In this document: in pieces, positions 11,003 to 21,500 of the stretch
Position numbering within the stretch: position 1 is the stretch's first letter
Layout of the letters: each line of letters begins with the position of its first letter
From: Pyrenula massariospora
Taxonomy: Eukaryota; Ascomycota; Eurotiomycetes; Pyrenulales; Pyrenulaceae
Direction of reading: 5' to 3'
NCBI GenBank assembly: GCA_021030905.1
Contig: JAGFMI010000001.1
Coordinates: 186,001-250,000 of the forward strand
Length of the DNA stretch: 64,000 nt
Notes under the pieces: model-generated
Database searches by the model: none
What the model was told of the DNA's origin: nothing
Seen by the model: the letters and a program-made list of their open reading frames with translations, nothing else
Translations under genes and position numbers: made by a program

Positions 11003-13597
11003 TTACTTATCGGGAATGGTATCATCTTCTGACTCTGCTAGCCATTCTCCTAAATCTTCAATACGCCCTCGTGTGTTCGGGTGGTCCCTTCCTAGTGTTC
11101 GAAGAGATATTTCAACACATTTGCTCATAAGATCGACAGCTTCCATACTACGGTCTTGTTTTTTGTATGTATGTGCTAGGTCACTCTGGCCCGCTAAAGT
11201 GTTTGGATGTTCCTGCCCAAGTACTCGCAGACGGTTCTCTACTACCTGCTCCTGAAGTACCTCAGCCTCTTCCAAACGTCTTTGATAATAGTACGTTATC
11301 GCTAGGTTACCCTGGCTGATCCAGGTATCTGGATGTTTCTGACCGAGCACTCGCTTTCTCGCTTCCATTACCTCTATCTGAAGTGTCTCTGCTTCTTTTA
11401 ATCGTCCCTGTTCTCGATATGTTAATGCGAGATTATTCTGAGTATTTAAAGTATCTGGATGTTCCTGGCCGAGAACTCGCTTTCTCGCCTCTAATACCTG
11501 CACCTCGAGTGTCTCTGCTTCCTTTAATCGACCTTGGCTTTTATATGTCGATGCCAGATTATTCTGACTGATTAAGGTATTAGGGTGTTTTTCCCCAAGC
11601 ACTCGTTTTCTCGTCTCTATAACCTGCACCTCGAGTGTCTCTGCCTCTTTAAATCGATCTTGAGCCCAGTGTGTCGATGCCAGGTTATTCTGACTTAGTA
11701 AGGTAAAAGGATGTTCCTGCCCAAACACTCGCTCTCCCGCCTTTATTACCTGCATTTGGAGCTCCTCTGCTTCTTTCCATCGAGCTTGATTGAGGTAAGT
11801 CAATGCCAAGTTATTCTGGCTGAGTATGGTAACAGGATGTTCCTGGCCGAGCACTCGCAGATTCTTCTGTATTAACTGTACCTCGAGCTCCTCCGCGTCC
11901 TTCCAACGTCCTTGTAACTTGTATGCTGATGCAATCATTACCATACTTGCGAGGGTATCTTCATGCTCCAGTCCCAGTATTTGCTTCCGCGCCTCTAAGC
12001 TCTTTTGTGAAAATTCCTCTGTGTCAGGCCCATCCCCTCTATTAAATGCATACCATACTGCTCTGTATAGCAATGAAGCCCACTCTTCAAGTGATTCTCC
12101 ATTAGCTGGACGTAGAGTAGCTGCTGACCTGACATGGGCTATTAACTCTCGACATTTTGGCCAATTTTGGTATTCTCCTGTTTCGGGAAATGCAGTAAAA
12201 AGATTGTGAATAAACTGGCTCTTCCATTTCTCTAACTCTCCTTGGGCTTCTAACCATTCCCGGGTTGCGAACTGCACGAGTGCGTGCATTTCAAAGACGG
12301 GCGAGTTCGCATTGATTGAGATTAGTGCGTAGTCTCTAAGTGTGACCACGTCCTTCTCGAACGAATCATTCTGTCCGACTAACTCACCACTGCTAGGTCG
12401 ATCAACGTTTTCGTAGTTATACCTGTCTGAGTCCTCAAGACCGCCCCCTGAATCTTCCCGATTCCGGAGTAGAGCCTCCGGAATTCCTTGTCGGTCAAAA
12501 AAACTCATGAGCGACAAAAGATCGGCTGCCGATCGCCTTGTCTGACGAATATGTTGAAAAGATATCTGCCATGTGAGAATAATTGAATTTTTGGCTTCTG
12601 TATCTCTCCGCAGATATCCGCCATGCTGGTTCAATAAGTTCGTCTTGTCGCTGTCGCTTCGATGAAATTGCTGAACATATTTTTCTACGGAGAACCGTGG
12701 TTTCCTTTTCGAGATAAATGCAGCCGCTTGAACGATGGCAAGTGGTACAAACTCAAGCGTAGTAACAAGATCAACCAGACCTCCATCATCAGTCTCATCA
12801 TTCATTCTTGTCTTAAGAAGCTGTAATGACTCTGCCTCGTCCATTGGACCGACAGAGATGAGATCAAAATCTTCCACAAGCCCTTGTGCTGCACCTCGGT
12901 TCCGGCTTGTGATGAGAATCGATCCGTTCTGGCTCTCGGGAAGATAGACTTTAAGCGGTGGCTCGAAATTAGCGCTCTTTGGAGCCTGGAGCAGGAAATC
13001 TGCGTCATCAAGATTATCAAGGATCAGGATCCATTCCCTTTTATGATCGCGCAGCCAGTCATGCATAAGCTTAAATATATTGACTTCTGGCCTGTTCCGG
13101 CCAGGAATCTTGGCTTGATCTGCAAGGTCCCGGAAACTCTGTTCGAAGCGGTTTCTGTTGCTCGCATGTACCCACAAGACCCACTTATTCGGGAAACGAT
13201 CCCGAACTTGGTAGGAGTATTCGATGGCAAGTTGTGATTTTCTTTGTAGAAGTCAGCGGTCCTGAACTCCTGTGACTATTTTGTCAGGATACCCAACACC
13301 ACCCATCCCAACAAGCGCGACCCTCGATGCGGGTACTGAGCATTTCTTGTATATACGGTCGAGAAGTATTGGACGATTGACGAACAACGTGTCGCGGCGG
13401 AAAGGGACGGATGGGCGCGGGCTCGGTGGAGTCTCTGGTCGTTCTACGGATGAAAGATCAGTTACTCTCCATGTATTGTACGAAGCTACTTAAGATGGCT
13501 CACCAGGTGGGGGATGAAAATGGTTTGTCAATGGTCCACTGTTTTGTCCTATCTGGACGCCGGAATTGACACCATCAAAAAGTACGCTTGATGCCAT
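11003..13597 (-). CDS. NLR: RHIM/PP-like amyloid motif, NB-ARC, kinesin-light-chain-type TPRs
   Basis: Exons, in transcription order: 13597-13504, 13443-13293, 13241-11003; introns of 60 and 51 nt; 827 aa. Exon 1 codes 31 residues ending in a pseudo-palindrome, N-S-G-V-Q-I-G-Q-N-S-G (residues 11-21). A Pro-rich linker (TPPSPRPSVPFRRD) follows, then NB-ARC with P-loop GMGGVGKS (77-84, split by intron 2 in the last Gly codon), Walker B ILILDNLDD, an SILITSR sensor and a VPLAIVQAA stretch in the GLPL position. The C-terminal third is about seven TPRs of 42 residues (LGxEHPxTLxSQNNLA..). Known biology: fungal NLRs with such N-terminal motifs can pass an amyloid fold to a cell-death effector. The intron assignments restore both the linker and the P-loop, so I trust them. 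The end is less certain: the stop TAA lies in GATAAGTAAGT, which could be a splice donor to another exon. It acts as a cytosolic sensor by analogy; its ligand is unknown. Confidence 0.88.
11050..12010 (-). repeat. Tandem 126-bp TPR-coding repeats
   Basis: About seven head-to-tail units of 126 bp (42 codons) within the NLR. On the plus strand the text TGGATGTTCCTG or a near copy recurs about every 126 bases (around 11205, 11330, 11457, 11583, 11709, 11835 and 11960). Inner units are much more alike at DNA level than structure alone requires, which suggests recent duplication or gene conversion. Confidence 0.85.
13504..13597 (-). other. Exon coding the pseudo-palindromic amyloid-type motif
   Basis: The whole first exon of the NLR codes this motif and little else. 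Its core V-Q-I-G is the RHIM core (I/V-Q-I/V-G), flanked symmetrically by N-S-G on both sides. A separate exon would let the motif move between genes as a module. Confidence 0.7.
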
Positions 13598-14166
13598 GTT
13601 TATGTCCGCAGAGAATTATGTGGATGATAGAGGAGTCAAAAGCTCTGTCGCAGCGGAAAGCAAAAATTTCAACGGTCAATCGTACGAGGAACGAGGCTGA
13701 GATCTGCCTTGTTTGGAGCAGCTCACTTATTGTAGCACCCCGCCTCAGCCTCGTTATGTCTACAATGGAGAAGCTCTCATACAGCGCTGCTATAGGTCTA
13801 CACGTCTTTTAAAGAGCTGTCATGCCCTCAGAGCCTAAAAGCAGAAAACTTTTCTTTCTTCTTGGGGTAGTGGTCATTTCCAAGTGACTGAAACATGCGA
13901 TCTCTACGCGCTCAACAATCTATTGAGGGGCTGAGCATAGACAGCCGCACAAGCTGAAATCGGGTCATGTTTACTTTATCCAGATAGGAGTCGCACTTAG
14001 ACGCATCTTCATTACAGCACATAGCTTCTTGGACTAGGTGGTCGTTTTGGCTAACAGAACGCATGTTCGATCTGAGCTTTGAGGGGCTTGACAACTTAGT
14101 AACAGATTGCACGTTGACCAATTCGTTATTGGAAATGGGGCAACCGTGGGAGGCGTCGTGCCAAGT
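13598..14166. other. Upstream region of the NLR
   Basis: No convincing coding frame. It should hold the NLR promoter on the minus strand. I see no clear TATA box. Confidence 0.4.
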
Positions 14167-15069
14167 CTAGTAACGCGAAGAGGATCTCAGCAAGGCGAAT
14201 GACATGGTGTGCCTTCCTCGGTAGCTTATCTTGATGTCACGGACCTTGACCGAGACTTGGCGCCAAGCGTGTGAGATCCATGACGGGATCCCTGTCTTTT
14301 CAACATCATCGTCCAACCACTCTCTATGTACCCCCACAGATCCATCGAATTCTTGCTCAAATAAGCCCACCCCTTCAAGAAATGCTCGGAAATAGTCCTG
14401 AGGGTGGCAGCCGGGGAACTCGACCCGGCGAACTCTTGCAGGAGCTGGGACGGCATCCTCCTTGGTGTAGGGTGGTTGAAGATACGCATCTGCAGAAACA
14501 AACAATCTCGTGAATACAGCAACAATTGTTGCAAAGGCTCAGAGCAGCCAAGAACTCTGATGTGTTTCAATTCATCAAGGAAAGTGTACGACGAGATATA
14601 GGTGTGAGGCTTCTTGTGCGACATTGCTAGCCTTGTCCAGTAACTCATCCTACACAAGGAAAAGAGATCTGGCCCTGTTTCGGAATCCACATCTCCAGGA
14701 TATCAGCCACATGGTTGTTTTTTCGTCTGATAAGTTCATGACTGTAGCTTGTGATGTTGGGCACTGCCCTCGGCAGCCTGGTTCATTGGATGCTATTGTT
14801 ACTTGAGGAGGCAAGGGGCTCAGTGTCTTCTCTAACTTTCTACTTGAGGAGCAATTTCCGCCTCGTGCTGGTCCCGATTTGCCAGCGCTCATCAGCCGGC
14901 ACCCACTATCTGTGCTGGGGTGAAACTTGGGGTCGGCAATCCTTTTTGCTCCCCCTGTTGGAATTTCAAACACCATTTGTCCGCCTGGCCTGTACAGTAA
15001 GGAAACCAACTCAATATCTTCAATATTGGCCACGGTTGGGGAGAAAATCTTTCGATCTAGTCCTATCAC
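14167..15069 (-). pseudogene. Unrecognised gene, probably broken or with unresolved introns
   Basis: Three minus-strand pieces look coding: 15069-14650 (starts MIGLDRKIF, then ELVSLLYRPGGQMVFEIP), about 14690-14512 (SHKKPHTYISSYTFLDELKHIRVL) and 14489-14167 (AYLQPPYTKEDAVPAPARV, then HPQDYFRAFLEGVGLFEQEF). They lie in different frames. Between the last two, TTTGTTTCTGCAG at about 14490 is a plausible splice acceptor; the other junctions are not resolved. I do not recognise a family. It may be a living multi-exon gene or a decayed one. It lies upstream of the NLR in the same orientation, the position in which NLR partner genes are sometimes found, but I see no matching amyloid motif in it. Confidence 0.3.
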
Positions 15070-15324
15070 CGCCTCAGAGGGCTATCGTCTCTAACGTGGG
15101 CTCTTTTTTGCTCTATCCTGGATGAAGCAGTTCCCGAATGCAGCGCACGGCTTCTTCTTTTCATACTCCCGGACATGCTGCGAATTTCGTGCTTCATTCT
15201 CAAAGCAAATTTTGAGTTGTTAGTATCGAGCAGACGTTGAGTTTCCCAGGCTCCCAAGTTACGTTTCCAACATATTCTCTAGCGAAGATCTTTCGTACCA
15301 AAAGGACTAGGGATGATTGTGCCC

Positions 15325-15330
15325 TATAAA
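15325..15330 (+). promoter_or_regulatory. TATA box of the secreted-protein gene
   Basis: TATAAA within CCCTATAAAGCCC, 161 bases upstream of the ATG at 15491 and followed by a pyrimidine-rich stretch (CCCTCTACATCCTG...) suited to transcription start. Confidence 0.45.
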
Positions 15331-15490
15331 GCCCGCTATCAATCCCCTCTACATCCTGTCTATTTTCTCAAGGGTGAATGAGACTACCTACCGCCCCCCT
15401 GCCTGAAACTTTTATTAGTTGACCTTCTCTAATAACGTTTTAATCTCAACCCGTACTTTCCGGATCATCTCGATCGTAGTGTTTACTAGA

Positions 15491-16992
15491 ATGAGGACGA
15501 CGAAGTCCTGTTTCTTTGCTTTGTTACTTTTTCAGTACTTTGTCTCTGCGCAAGACACTAATTGCGGTAAAGCAGGATATGAACTCCCTTCCCCAGCTGA
15601 ATTGACAGCCATGTACAATGCTGTTCCTTCTGCACCAAAAGAACGTCAAGCTGATCCTCGCCACCCCCATGTTCCTCGAGATTTTTCTAAGCCGCAGAGA
15701 CCTCCGATGATTCAGCGTCTCAAAGATGGCACATGCAAAATTGCAATCGCCGTCTTCAGCGTCACTAAAGGAATACTCGAAGGTGAAGACCTTGCTGCCC
15801 AGCAACGAAATGCGCAAAAGACTAAAAGAGCCGATGGAACGCCCTGGCGCGAAGCCTTTGCTGATGCTTTCCCGATGGAACGCTTTCAAGTGCCTGGGAA
15901 CCAACAAGTGCAAAACCCTCAGGAGGTAGTACATGTGCTAGAACAACATGGGAATCCCCAGATCGCAAAGTAAGTATAGCATTCGAATCATCTGCCTCGA
16001 TTGGCTTCCTACTCACTTCTTTGTTCTATAGTGAAGTTGCCGCGTGTGGAGTTCTCCTTTTGGGCGCTCTCGGCATCTACTTGTACGAGCAGCGTGCCGA
16101 ACGGCGATGGAACTCTCCACCACCCGCCCCACCCGTACAAGACCGATTGCAAAGAATAATAGACGAGATTGATGTTATACTTGGTCCAGATCCAGGGCCG
16201 CTACCAGAAGATCGGCCAGCCCAGTGTCCTGCACAGGAAAATCCTTTCAGCCACCTAGTACCACCCGAGAAACGCGATTTTCCATACGACGACTATTGCG
16301 ATTTCGGCCGAAATGACCAGAAAGATGCTATCGTCGATGCAGTCATGCGCCACATCGGGCTTCCGCGCCTGTACTCTGCGCCACAAGCACGTGGCTTCGA
16401 AATGGCCATCTATCACCCCGGCTCGTTTCCCGAAGTTGATATCTATCAATCAGGCAACTATCGCGCCTTCTTGTGGGCCGACTACGGGAACCCACAAGAG
16501 CATACTTGCCAGAAATTCAAAGTGCCTAGCCCCCGCTCGGGACTGGTCGACAAATCTGACGTTGCTCCTGATCACGACCCCAAACAGCTCGCGGACCAGA
16601 CGTGTTTCGGGCCACAAGCACCCGGCGGAAACGTCACGCCGGATAATTGGGAGCTCCCGTACGCTGACATGGCAAAATCGTTGAACGGTGCGTGTACCAA
16701 CAACCCCGGAGGCATGCTTCCCGCCGGCAAGGATATCATCATCTCGCCTGTTGGTGCGGCTCCGGGATGGAAAGGCGGGTTCTCGAATACGTGCAACATC
16801 GACCTGCATTGCAACGATCTGTTTGGCTTAGCCGGCGATGGAGATGGCGGTACCTTCAAGAACCACGTAGACTCGTGTAAGAAAGCTGTCGGAGATTATT
16901 ATGGTGGGGTAGCTGCTCATGTTGTGAAAGATCCCGCTCACCCCAATGGAAGGGAGTGTGGGTATATCATCATGGAGCCTAATGCTTCGTAG
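15491..16992 (+). CDS. Secreted or membrane-anchored Cys-containing protein of unknown function
   Basis: Exons 15491-15969 and 16032-16992 with a 62-nt GTAAGT...TAG intron; 479 aa. The ATG at 15491 starts a clear signal peptide (residues 1-20, SCFFALLLFQYFVSA). A second hydrophobic stretch lies at about 162-178 (VAACGVLLLGALGIYLY), right after the intron, followed by Arg-rich EQRAERR. Dibasic KR at 112-113 and RR in the latter stretch could be Kex2 sites. The C-terminal half has spaced Cys residues and Gly-rich segments ending HPNGRECGYIIMEP. I do not recognise the family. The signal peptide, hydrophobic middle and Cys-containing C-terminal half with dibasic sites recall processed secreted precursors (effectors, killer-toxin-like preproteins), but that is shape only. 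A type I membrane protein is equally possible. Confidence 0.75.
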
Positions 16993-18443
16993 GTAGACGA
17001 TGCAGTATTTTTCGTAGTTTAAAGATTTTGGCTGCCTTGGCCGGACTAAGGCTAGCGTGTCATTTGGATGAAGTTGGACGTAGATATTCCAAGTGGCAGG
17101 TCCACTTTTCACTATGTTTGAAATTAATCCACTTTCTTTCCTTTTTCTGCTTGATAAACACCAGCTCAAGTCATGCTTATCTTCTAACAATCTCCGCATG
17201 TGATGAAACGCATTATCTTTTCCGAGAAAATGCACACGGAGTGGGCACCATAGCTGTTGAGGGTGAACCCTTCACTTCCTGCTGCTCTTCTAGTTGAACA
17301 TCCTCATTGTCCTATCGTAGATTTATCTTCCGCTTACAGCTAACTTTTTTTTCTCGAGCACATTGCCAATCTCATCGCTCTCTGTATTCTTAGTCATCAA
17401 GGATGCCTCATCTTCGGACATCTTCCGCTCCCCAAACACAGCCTTTTCAATCTCTACCACGAACACTACAATCCTTCCTGTGGCTTTCTCGGCTCGCTGC
17501 CGATTCCGAAACTAACTCTGCACTCAATTCAGAATCGTGCACCACCGATTTCGACTCTTAGTCTCTCGCGTTTTCCTGCTACATTTTACTTTCTCTCTAG
17601 CATCTGCGATGAGCCATCAGCTTGTGCTGGCCCTTGACCGGCTCGCAAGTGCTATGCTTCTTGGTATCAACTACTGCCTGGTGATCTGAGAATCTCTGTC
17701 TAAGGCCGGATCTCTGGGTTTTGGAATGAAGTCTGAGAGACATCGGACGAGCCGTGGTGGGCAGTATCAATTGAGACTGAGACGATCCTGGATGTACCCA
17801 CTTTGAAAGAAGAAATCAGGAGAAAAAACGAATTATGGCTGCTGGAAGGCACTGTCGCTGAGTGTCTCAGAGGAAACCCGGCGAACAAGATTTTACTCGA
17901 TCCATCATTTACATCGAAGAAGCATCGAGTAGGTAGCTGGGATGCAGAAAGACTTGCTCCGGAAGCGGCTTCAGTTGCCGTCATCGCCGCCTATGAACAT
18001 CTTTTCCGTTGTGAGAAGATATTGAAATATCAGGAGTTTGTGTCTCGACTTGGGGCTACAGCGATGGCGAATAATCTTCTTGTCGGCTTAAGTTGTGCCT
18101 TGACAATGTGGAGATGAAACTTCAGCTCACCCATATCGACCTCCTCGAACCCACCCTCTAAGACGTATAGAAAAGGCCACATTTCACAACGTGCTCGTGA
18201 AAAATTTGGCTTCCAGATTTCAAACGCAGATCACGTGAATGAAGAGAGTAGGAGACAAGATACGATTAAGCAGGTCAGACAAAATACAAGGTGAGATATG
18301 CCGTATTCATGACGGAGGTGAGGGTATCTTTGACTATGGAACTCCCCAAATGCATCCTGTCACTATGTCCAATTCCGTCCCAATACTCATGCACGAGCGC
18401 TTTGCATTACAAGATACCTCCGAAAGCAGCTTCAACCACACAG
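16993..18443. other. Intergenic, no clear gene
   Basis: A 104-codon plus frame at 17803-18117 (KEEIRRKNELWLLEGTVAEC.. to ALTMWR) has a fairly protein-like composition but no family motif and no homologous context. A 53-codon frame beginning ATG at 17402 is weaker. I cannot support either as a gene. Confidence 0.4.
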
Positions 18444-19436
18444 CTACTCCCGCTGTCGATCACCCTCTTGAATCATCCTCCACTCTCTCCTCACCAGCCA
18501 CCCCGCCGTCGCAAGCACACCACCCACCCCCGCGCCCATCCCCACCGTATTCCACAACCCAGTCGGATGCACCCACCCGACATTCCCCTCCAACGAACTA
18601 AACGCCAGCGCCACAAAATCAAAACTCCCATGCAACAACACCGACGGCCCCACCACCCTCCACCAACCCATCTCCACCCCATAGTAATCCCTCCGCACCG
18701 CCCTCAGCGCCGTCAACCCCGCCGCCAAAAGATGCCCAAACGACCCCAACACGCCCCGCTCAACCACCGTCAGCGCCAGCCTTGCCCAGGACTCCCGCTT
18801 CCCCTCGCAGGCTGCGTAGATGAAGCCGATGTACTCGACAATCCCGAACCCCAGCGCCCCCGCCACACCGTAGTCGACGTACGCCCGGTCGCGGCGCGGC
18901 TTCGGCTTCTGCTCAGCTCTCTGCGCACGCCGCCGCGCATACACGACGGGGAGGGCCTTGAGCGCCTCCTCCACGAGCCCCGCCATGACGAAGCAGAACG
19001 CCCCGTTGAACACCCAGTTCTGCCAACTCGCGGCGATCTCAGCGCGCCGCGAGAGTTCGGCGGCGCTCAGGCCGTCGGCGGTGGTGCGCGTGAACTCGGT
19101 CCAGAAGGCGTCCTTGAGGGGGCCGGAGCCGAGGATGAGCGGGCTGAGGACTTTAACCAGGGACAGCTGGATGAGGGCGACGGAGGCTACGCCGATGGTT
19201 GCCGTGGCGGTGAGGGTCCAGAGGAGGGGTTCGAGCTCGCCGCGGCGGGAGGGGGAGGCGGTGTTGAGGGCGGTCCATTTTTTGTAGAAGAAGGCGGTGG
19301 GGAGGAAGCTGAGGGGTGCGAGGAGGGCGGTTTTGGGGGAAGAGAGGGCTGTGAGGAGGATGGCGGATGGAGGGCCGATGTAGCAGAGGAGTCGGGCTGA
19401 GGTTGAGAGGGAGGTGTTTTGCGTGGGTTGAGACAT
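18444..19436 (-). CDS. PrsW-family intramembrane metalloprotease
   Basis: Single exon of 330 aa. About eight hydrophobic segments carry the PrsW/CAAX-like catalytic signature: an EE pair in AGLVEEALKALPVVYA, a GFGIVEYIGF helix, a His in GSFGHLLAAGL and the HGSFDF motif near the end (SVLLHGSFDFVAL). In bacteria PrsW cleaves membrane anti-sigma factors. Fungal members are of unknown substrate and probably sit in an internal membrane. The region is very GC-rich, so the opposite strand also lacks stops; the motifs and membrane pattern place the gene on the minus strand. No intron is needed. Confidence 0.85.
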   Translation of the reverse strand: MSQPTQNTSLSTSARLLCYIGPPSAILLTALSSPKTALLAPLSFLPTAFFYKKWTALNTASPSRRGELEPLLWTLTATATIGVASVALIQLSLVKVLSPLILGSGPLKDAFWTEFTRTTADGLSAAELSRRAEIAASWQNWVFNGAFCFVMAGLVEEALKALPVVYARRRAQRAEQKPKPRRDRAYVDYGVAGALGFGIVEYIGFIYAACEGKRESWARLALTVVERGVLGSFGHLLAAGLTALRAVRRDYYGVEMGWWRVVGPSVLLHGSFDFVALAFSSLEGNVGWVHPTGLWNTVGMGAGVGGVLATAGWLVRREWRMIQEGDRQRE

Positions 19437-20161
19437 TCTTTACTGAATCTGCGGCATTCTTTGTTATCGTGTGCTCGGCTTAATGAACAAGAATACTTTT
19501 ATTATTTTTGAAGTTGACGATGAGACTGTTTGGGGAAACAATTTGCGAGGCTCGGAATAGGCTAGTTCATTAGATTCAATGAGCGATCAAAGGCCTGTGC
19601 TAACCTTGTCGCGCATCTCACCTTGTGGGTCCTTCATTCGGGAACAAGCCGGGTCACATGGCGGAAGAATTTACAATCTAGAATGTAGATTCCAGTAGAT
19701 CCCAGTCATCGCAAGTGGGTGCGACTGAACGTTGAGCGTGAGGTTTGCCATTAGCTGTCAAGACAAAGTTCTACAAGGCTCTTGGCACCTGCCAAGATCT
19801 ACGGATTTTTTCTTCAAGGGGCATCGTTTACGAGCTGACTCCGTGTTTCTGACATAACAATTTGGCATAGTAATGCTGACTGTGATCATCAGAGGCAGCA
19901 TGAAAGATAGCAATTGGAGCCATCTTCAAAAGAGGTCGGCACCTTTCTGGAATTACGTGGAGCCGTCGTAGATTCTCTTTTCCGCAACGTTGTCTATTCT
20001 CTCAAGGTTCAAAGAGCTCGTGAAACGGTATATACGATACAGAATATTCCCTTAAATATGTACATGAACGAAGAATGGCCCATTCTATCTCCATGAAAAT
20101 CTTCTCCTGTCAGTAGAGTCGCTTTCCCAACAACTTCAATCATGAAAGTTTCTTGGCAGTA
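19437..20161. other. Intergenic between PrsW-like gene and xylanase
   Basis: Contains the PrsW promoter and the xylanase 3' end. No coding evidence. Confidence 0.5.
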
Positions 20162-21500
20162 CTATAAGCATTGAGAATAGTAGGCGTTGCTCACTGTGCA
20201 CGTGTAAGGAGCGGCGCAGACAGTCGGACCATTCCACCCAATGCCTCCACACTGCGCCCAATGAGCCGCTGTACTTGAGCTACTTGTAGCAGTGCTTGTG
20301 GCCGGTGCTGTCGTGGAGGCTTTAGTGGTCGTCGGTACTGCGCTCGTTGAAGTCGATCCACCGGTTGCCGTCCCGCCAAGTGCAGATAAAATGCCGTTGT
20401 AGGCGGGCTTCTTGTTCAAGTTTGCATCCCAGGGGAGTGCTGCTCCCTGCCCAGAGAAAGTGCTCGGGACCCAAGAGTATTTGTCAGTGTAGTCCCAAAT
20501 GGTGATACCCACACATCCTGTTACAGCCAAGCAGGCTTTGACCGTCGAAGCGTAGTCGGTACTTTGCTGCGCAAGAAGAGCGTCCGTAGAAGGCAGGGTC
20601 AGTCGTACGTCAAGCTCGGTAATGGCGACATCAACACCAAGAGCAGTGAAGGCATTCATGTTTGTTGTTTGCGAAGCTGTGGAAGGAGTAGAACCAACAA
20701 TAAAGTGAGATTGAAGGCCGACACCGTCGATCTTTGCTCCGTAAGCTTTAATCATTTTAACAATGTTCTGCGCTGCTGTGGATTTTGAACCTGGATTCTC
20801 AATGTTGTAGTCATTGTAGTAAAGTTTGGCGGAAGGATCGGCTGCAGCCGCCGTAGCAAAAGCGATTGGTATATAGGCTGGTCCGATGGTGTTGTAGAAA
20901 ACGTCGGCACGATAGGTACCATCATCATTCAGGGCCTCATTGACAACATCCCACGCATAGCAGGAGCCCTTGTAGTGAGTCACCTCATTCGTGATGTGAT
21001 TTTTCAAGGCCGCAATGAGTGTTGCGTTAGTCCAAGTGCCTGAGCTCACCCAAGAAGGAAGCTGGTTGTGCCAGACTAGATTATGGCAGCGTAGCTTTTG
21101 CCCGTTTTTCTTGGCAAGATCCCGGACCGCATCACCCTGCGTGTAAGTGAATGTATTCTGCGACGGCTCAATTGCATCCCATTCTGCAAGCCATAATTAA
21201 TCAGTAAGGCGCGTACAACAAAGCTAAAAATACTTTTTAAACATCACGAGATGTAGAAAAGAGACAAATGAGCTTACTCATCGAGTTCCCAGGCGTAGTC
21301 TGGCCGAAATCGGCCGTATTAGAAAGCTCGGCCACATAAGCGGTGTCAGTGAGTTCAGGGTTGTCTGTTGCGCTGCCAAAATAAAGTTTGCCTGCGGCCA
21401 CTGCAGCAGTATTCAGTCCAGAAGCAGCTCTAGCGACCGGAGAAGCTCCCACGCGATTCAAGGCGGCTAGGGCCGTGGCCAAGGAAACGAGGTAATGCAT
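20162..21500 (-). CDS. GH10 endo-1,4-beta-xylanase with CBM1
   Basis: Exons 21500-21278 and 21183-20162, intron 94 nt (GTAAGC...GCAG); 414 aa. Signal peptide [19 protein letters not shown], then the GH10 barrel: NSMKWDAIEPS (with the intron in the Lys codon), [14 protein letters not shown], acid/base Glu in [12 protein letters not shown] (about residue 155) and nucleophile Glu in ITELDVRL (about 264). A Ser/Thr-rich linker (about 45 residues) joins it to a C-terminal CBM1 with [10 protein letters not shown] and the four expected Cys, ending SQCL. It is secreted and hydrolyses the xylan backbone while anchored to cellulose. It is divergent from the SHMT gene with a 1.1-kb shared upstream region. 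The start at 21500 is chosen because it opens the signal peptide. Confidence 0.96.

Noticed and set aside
18291-19400. A 369-codon open frame on the plus strand over the PrsW-like gene
   Set aside because: It is Pro/Arg/Gly-rich with no motif and exists because the opposite, GC-rich gene leaves few stops. The minus-strand protein has catalytic motifs and a membrane pattern.
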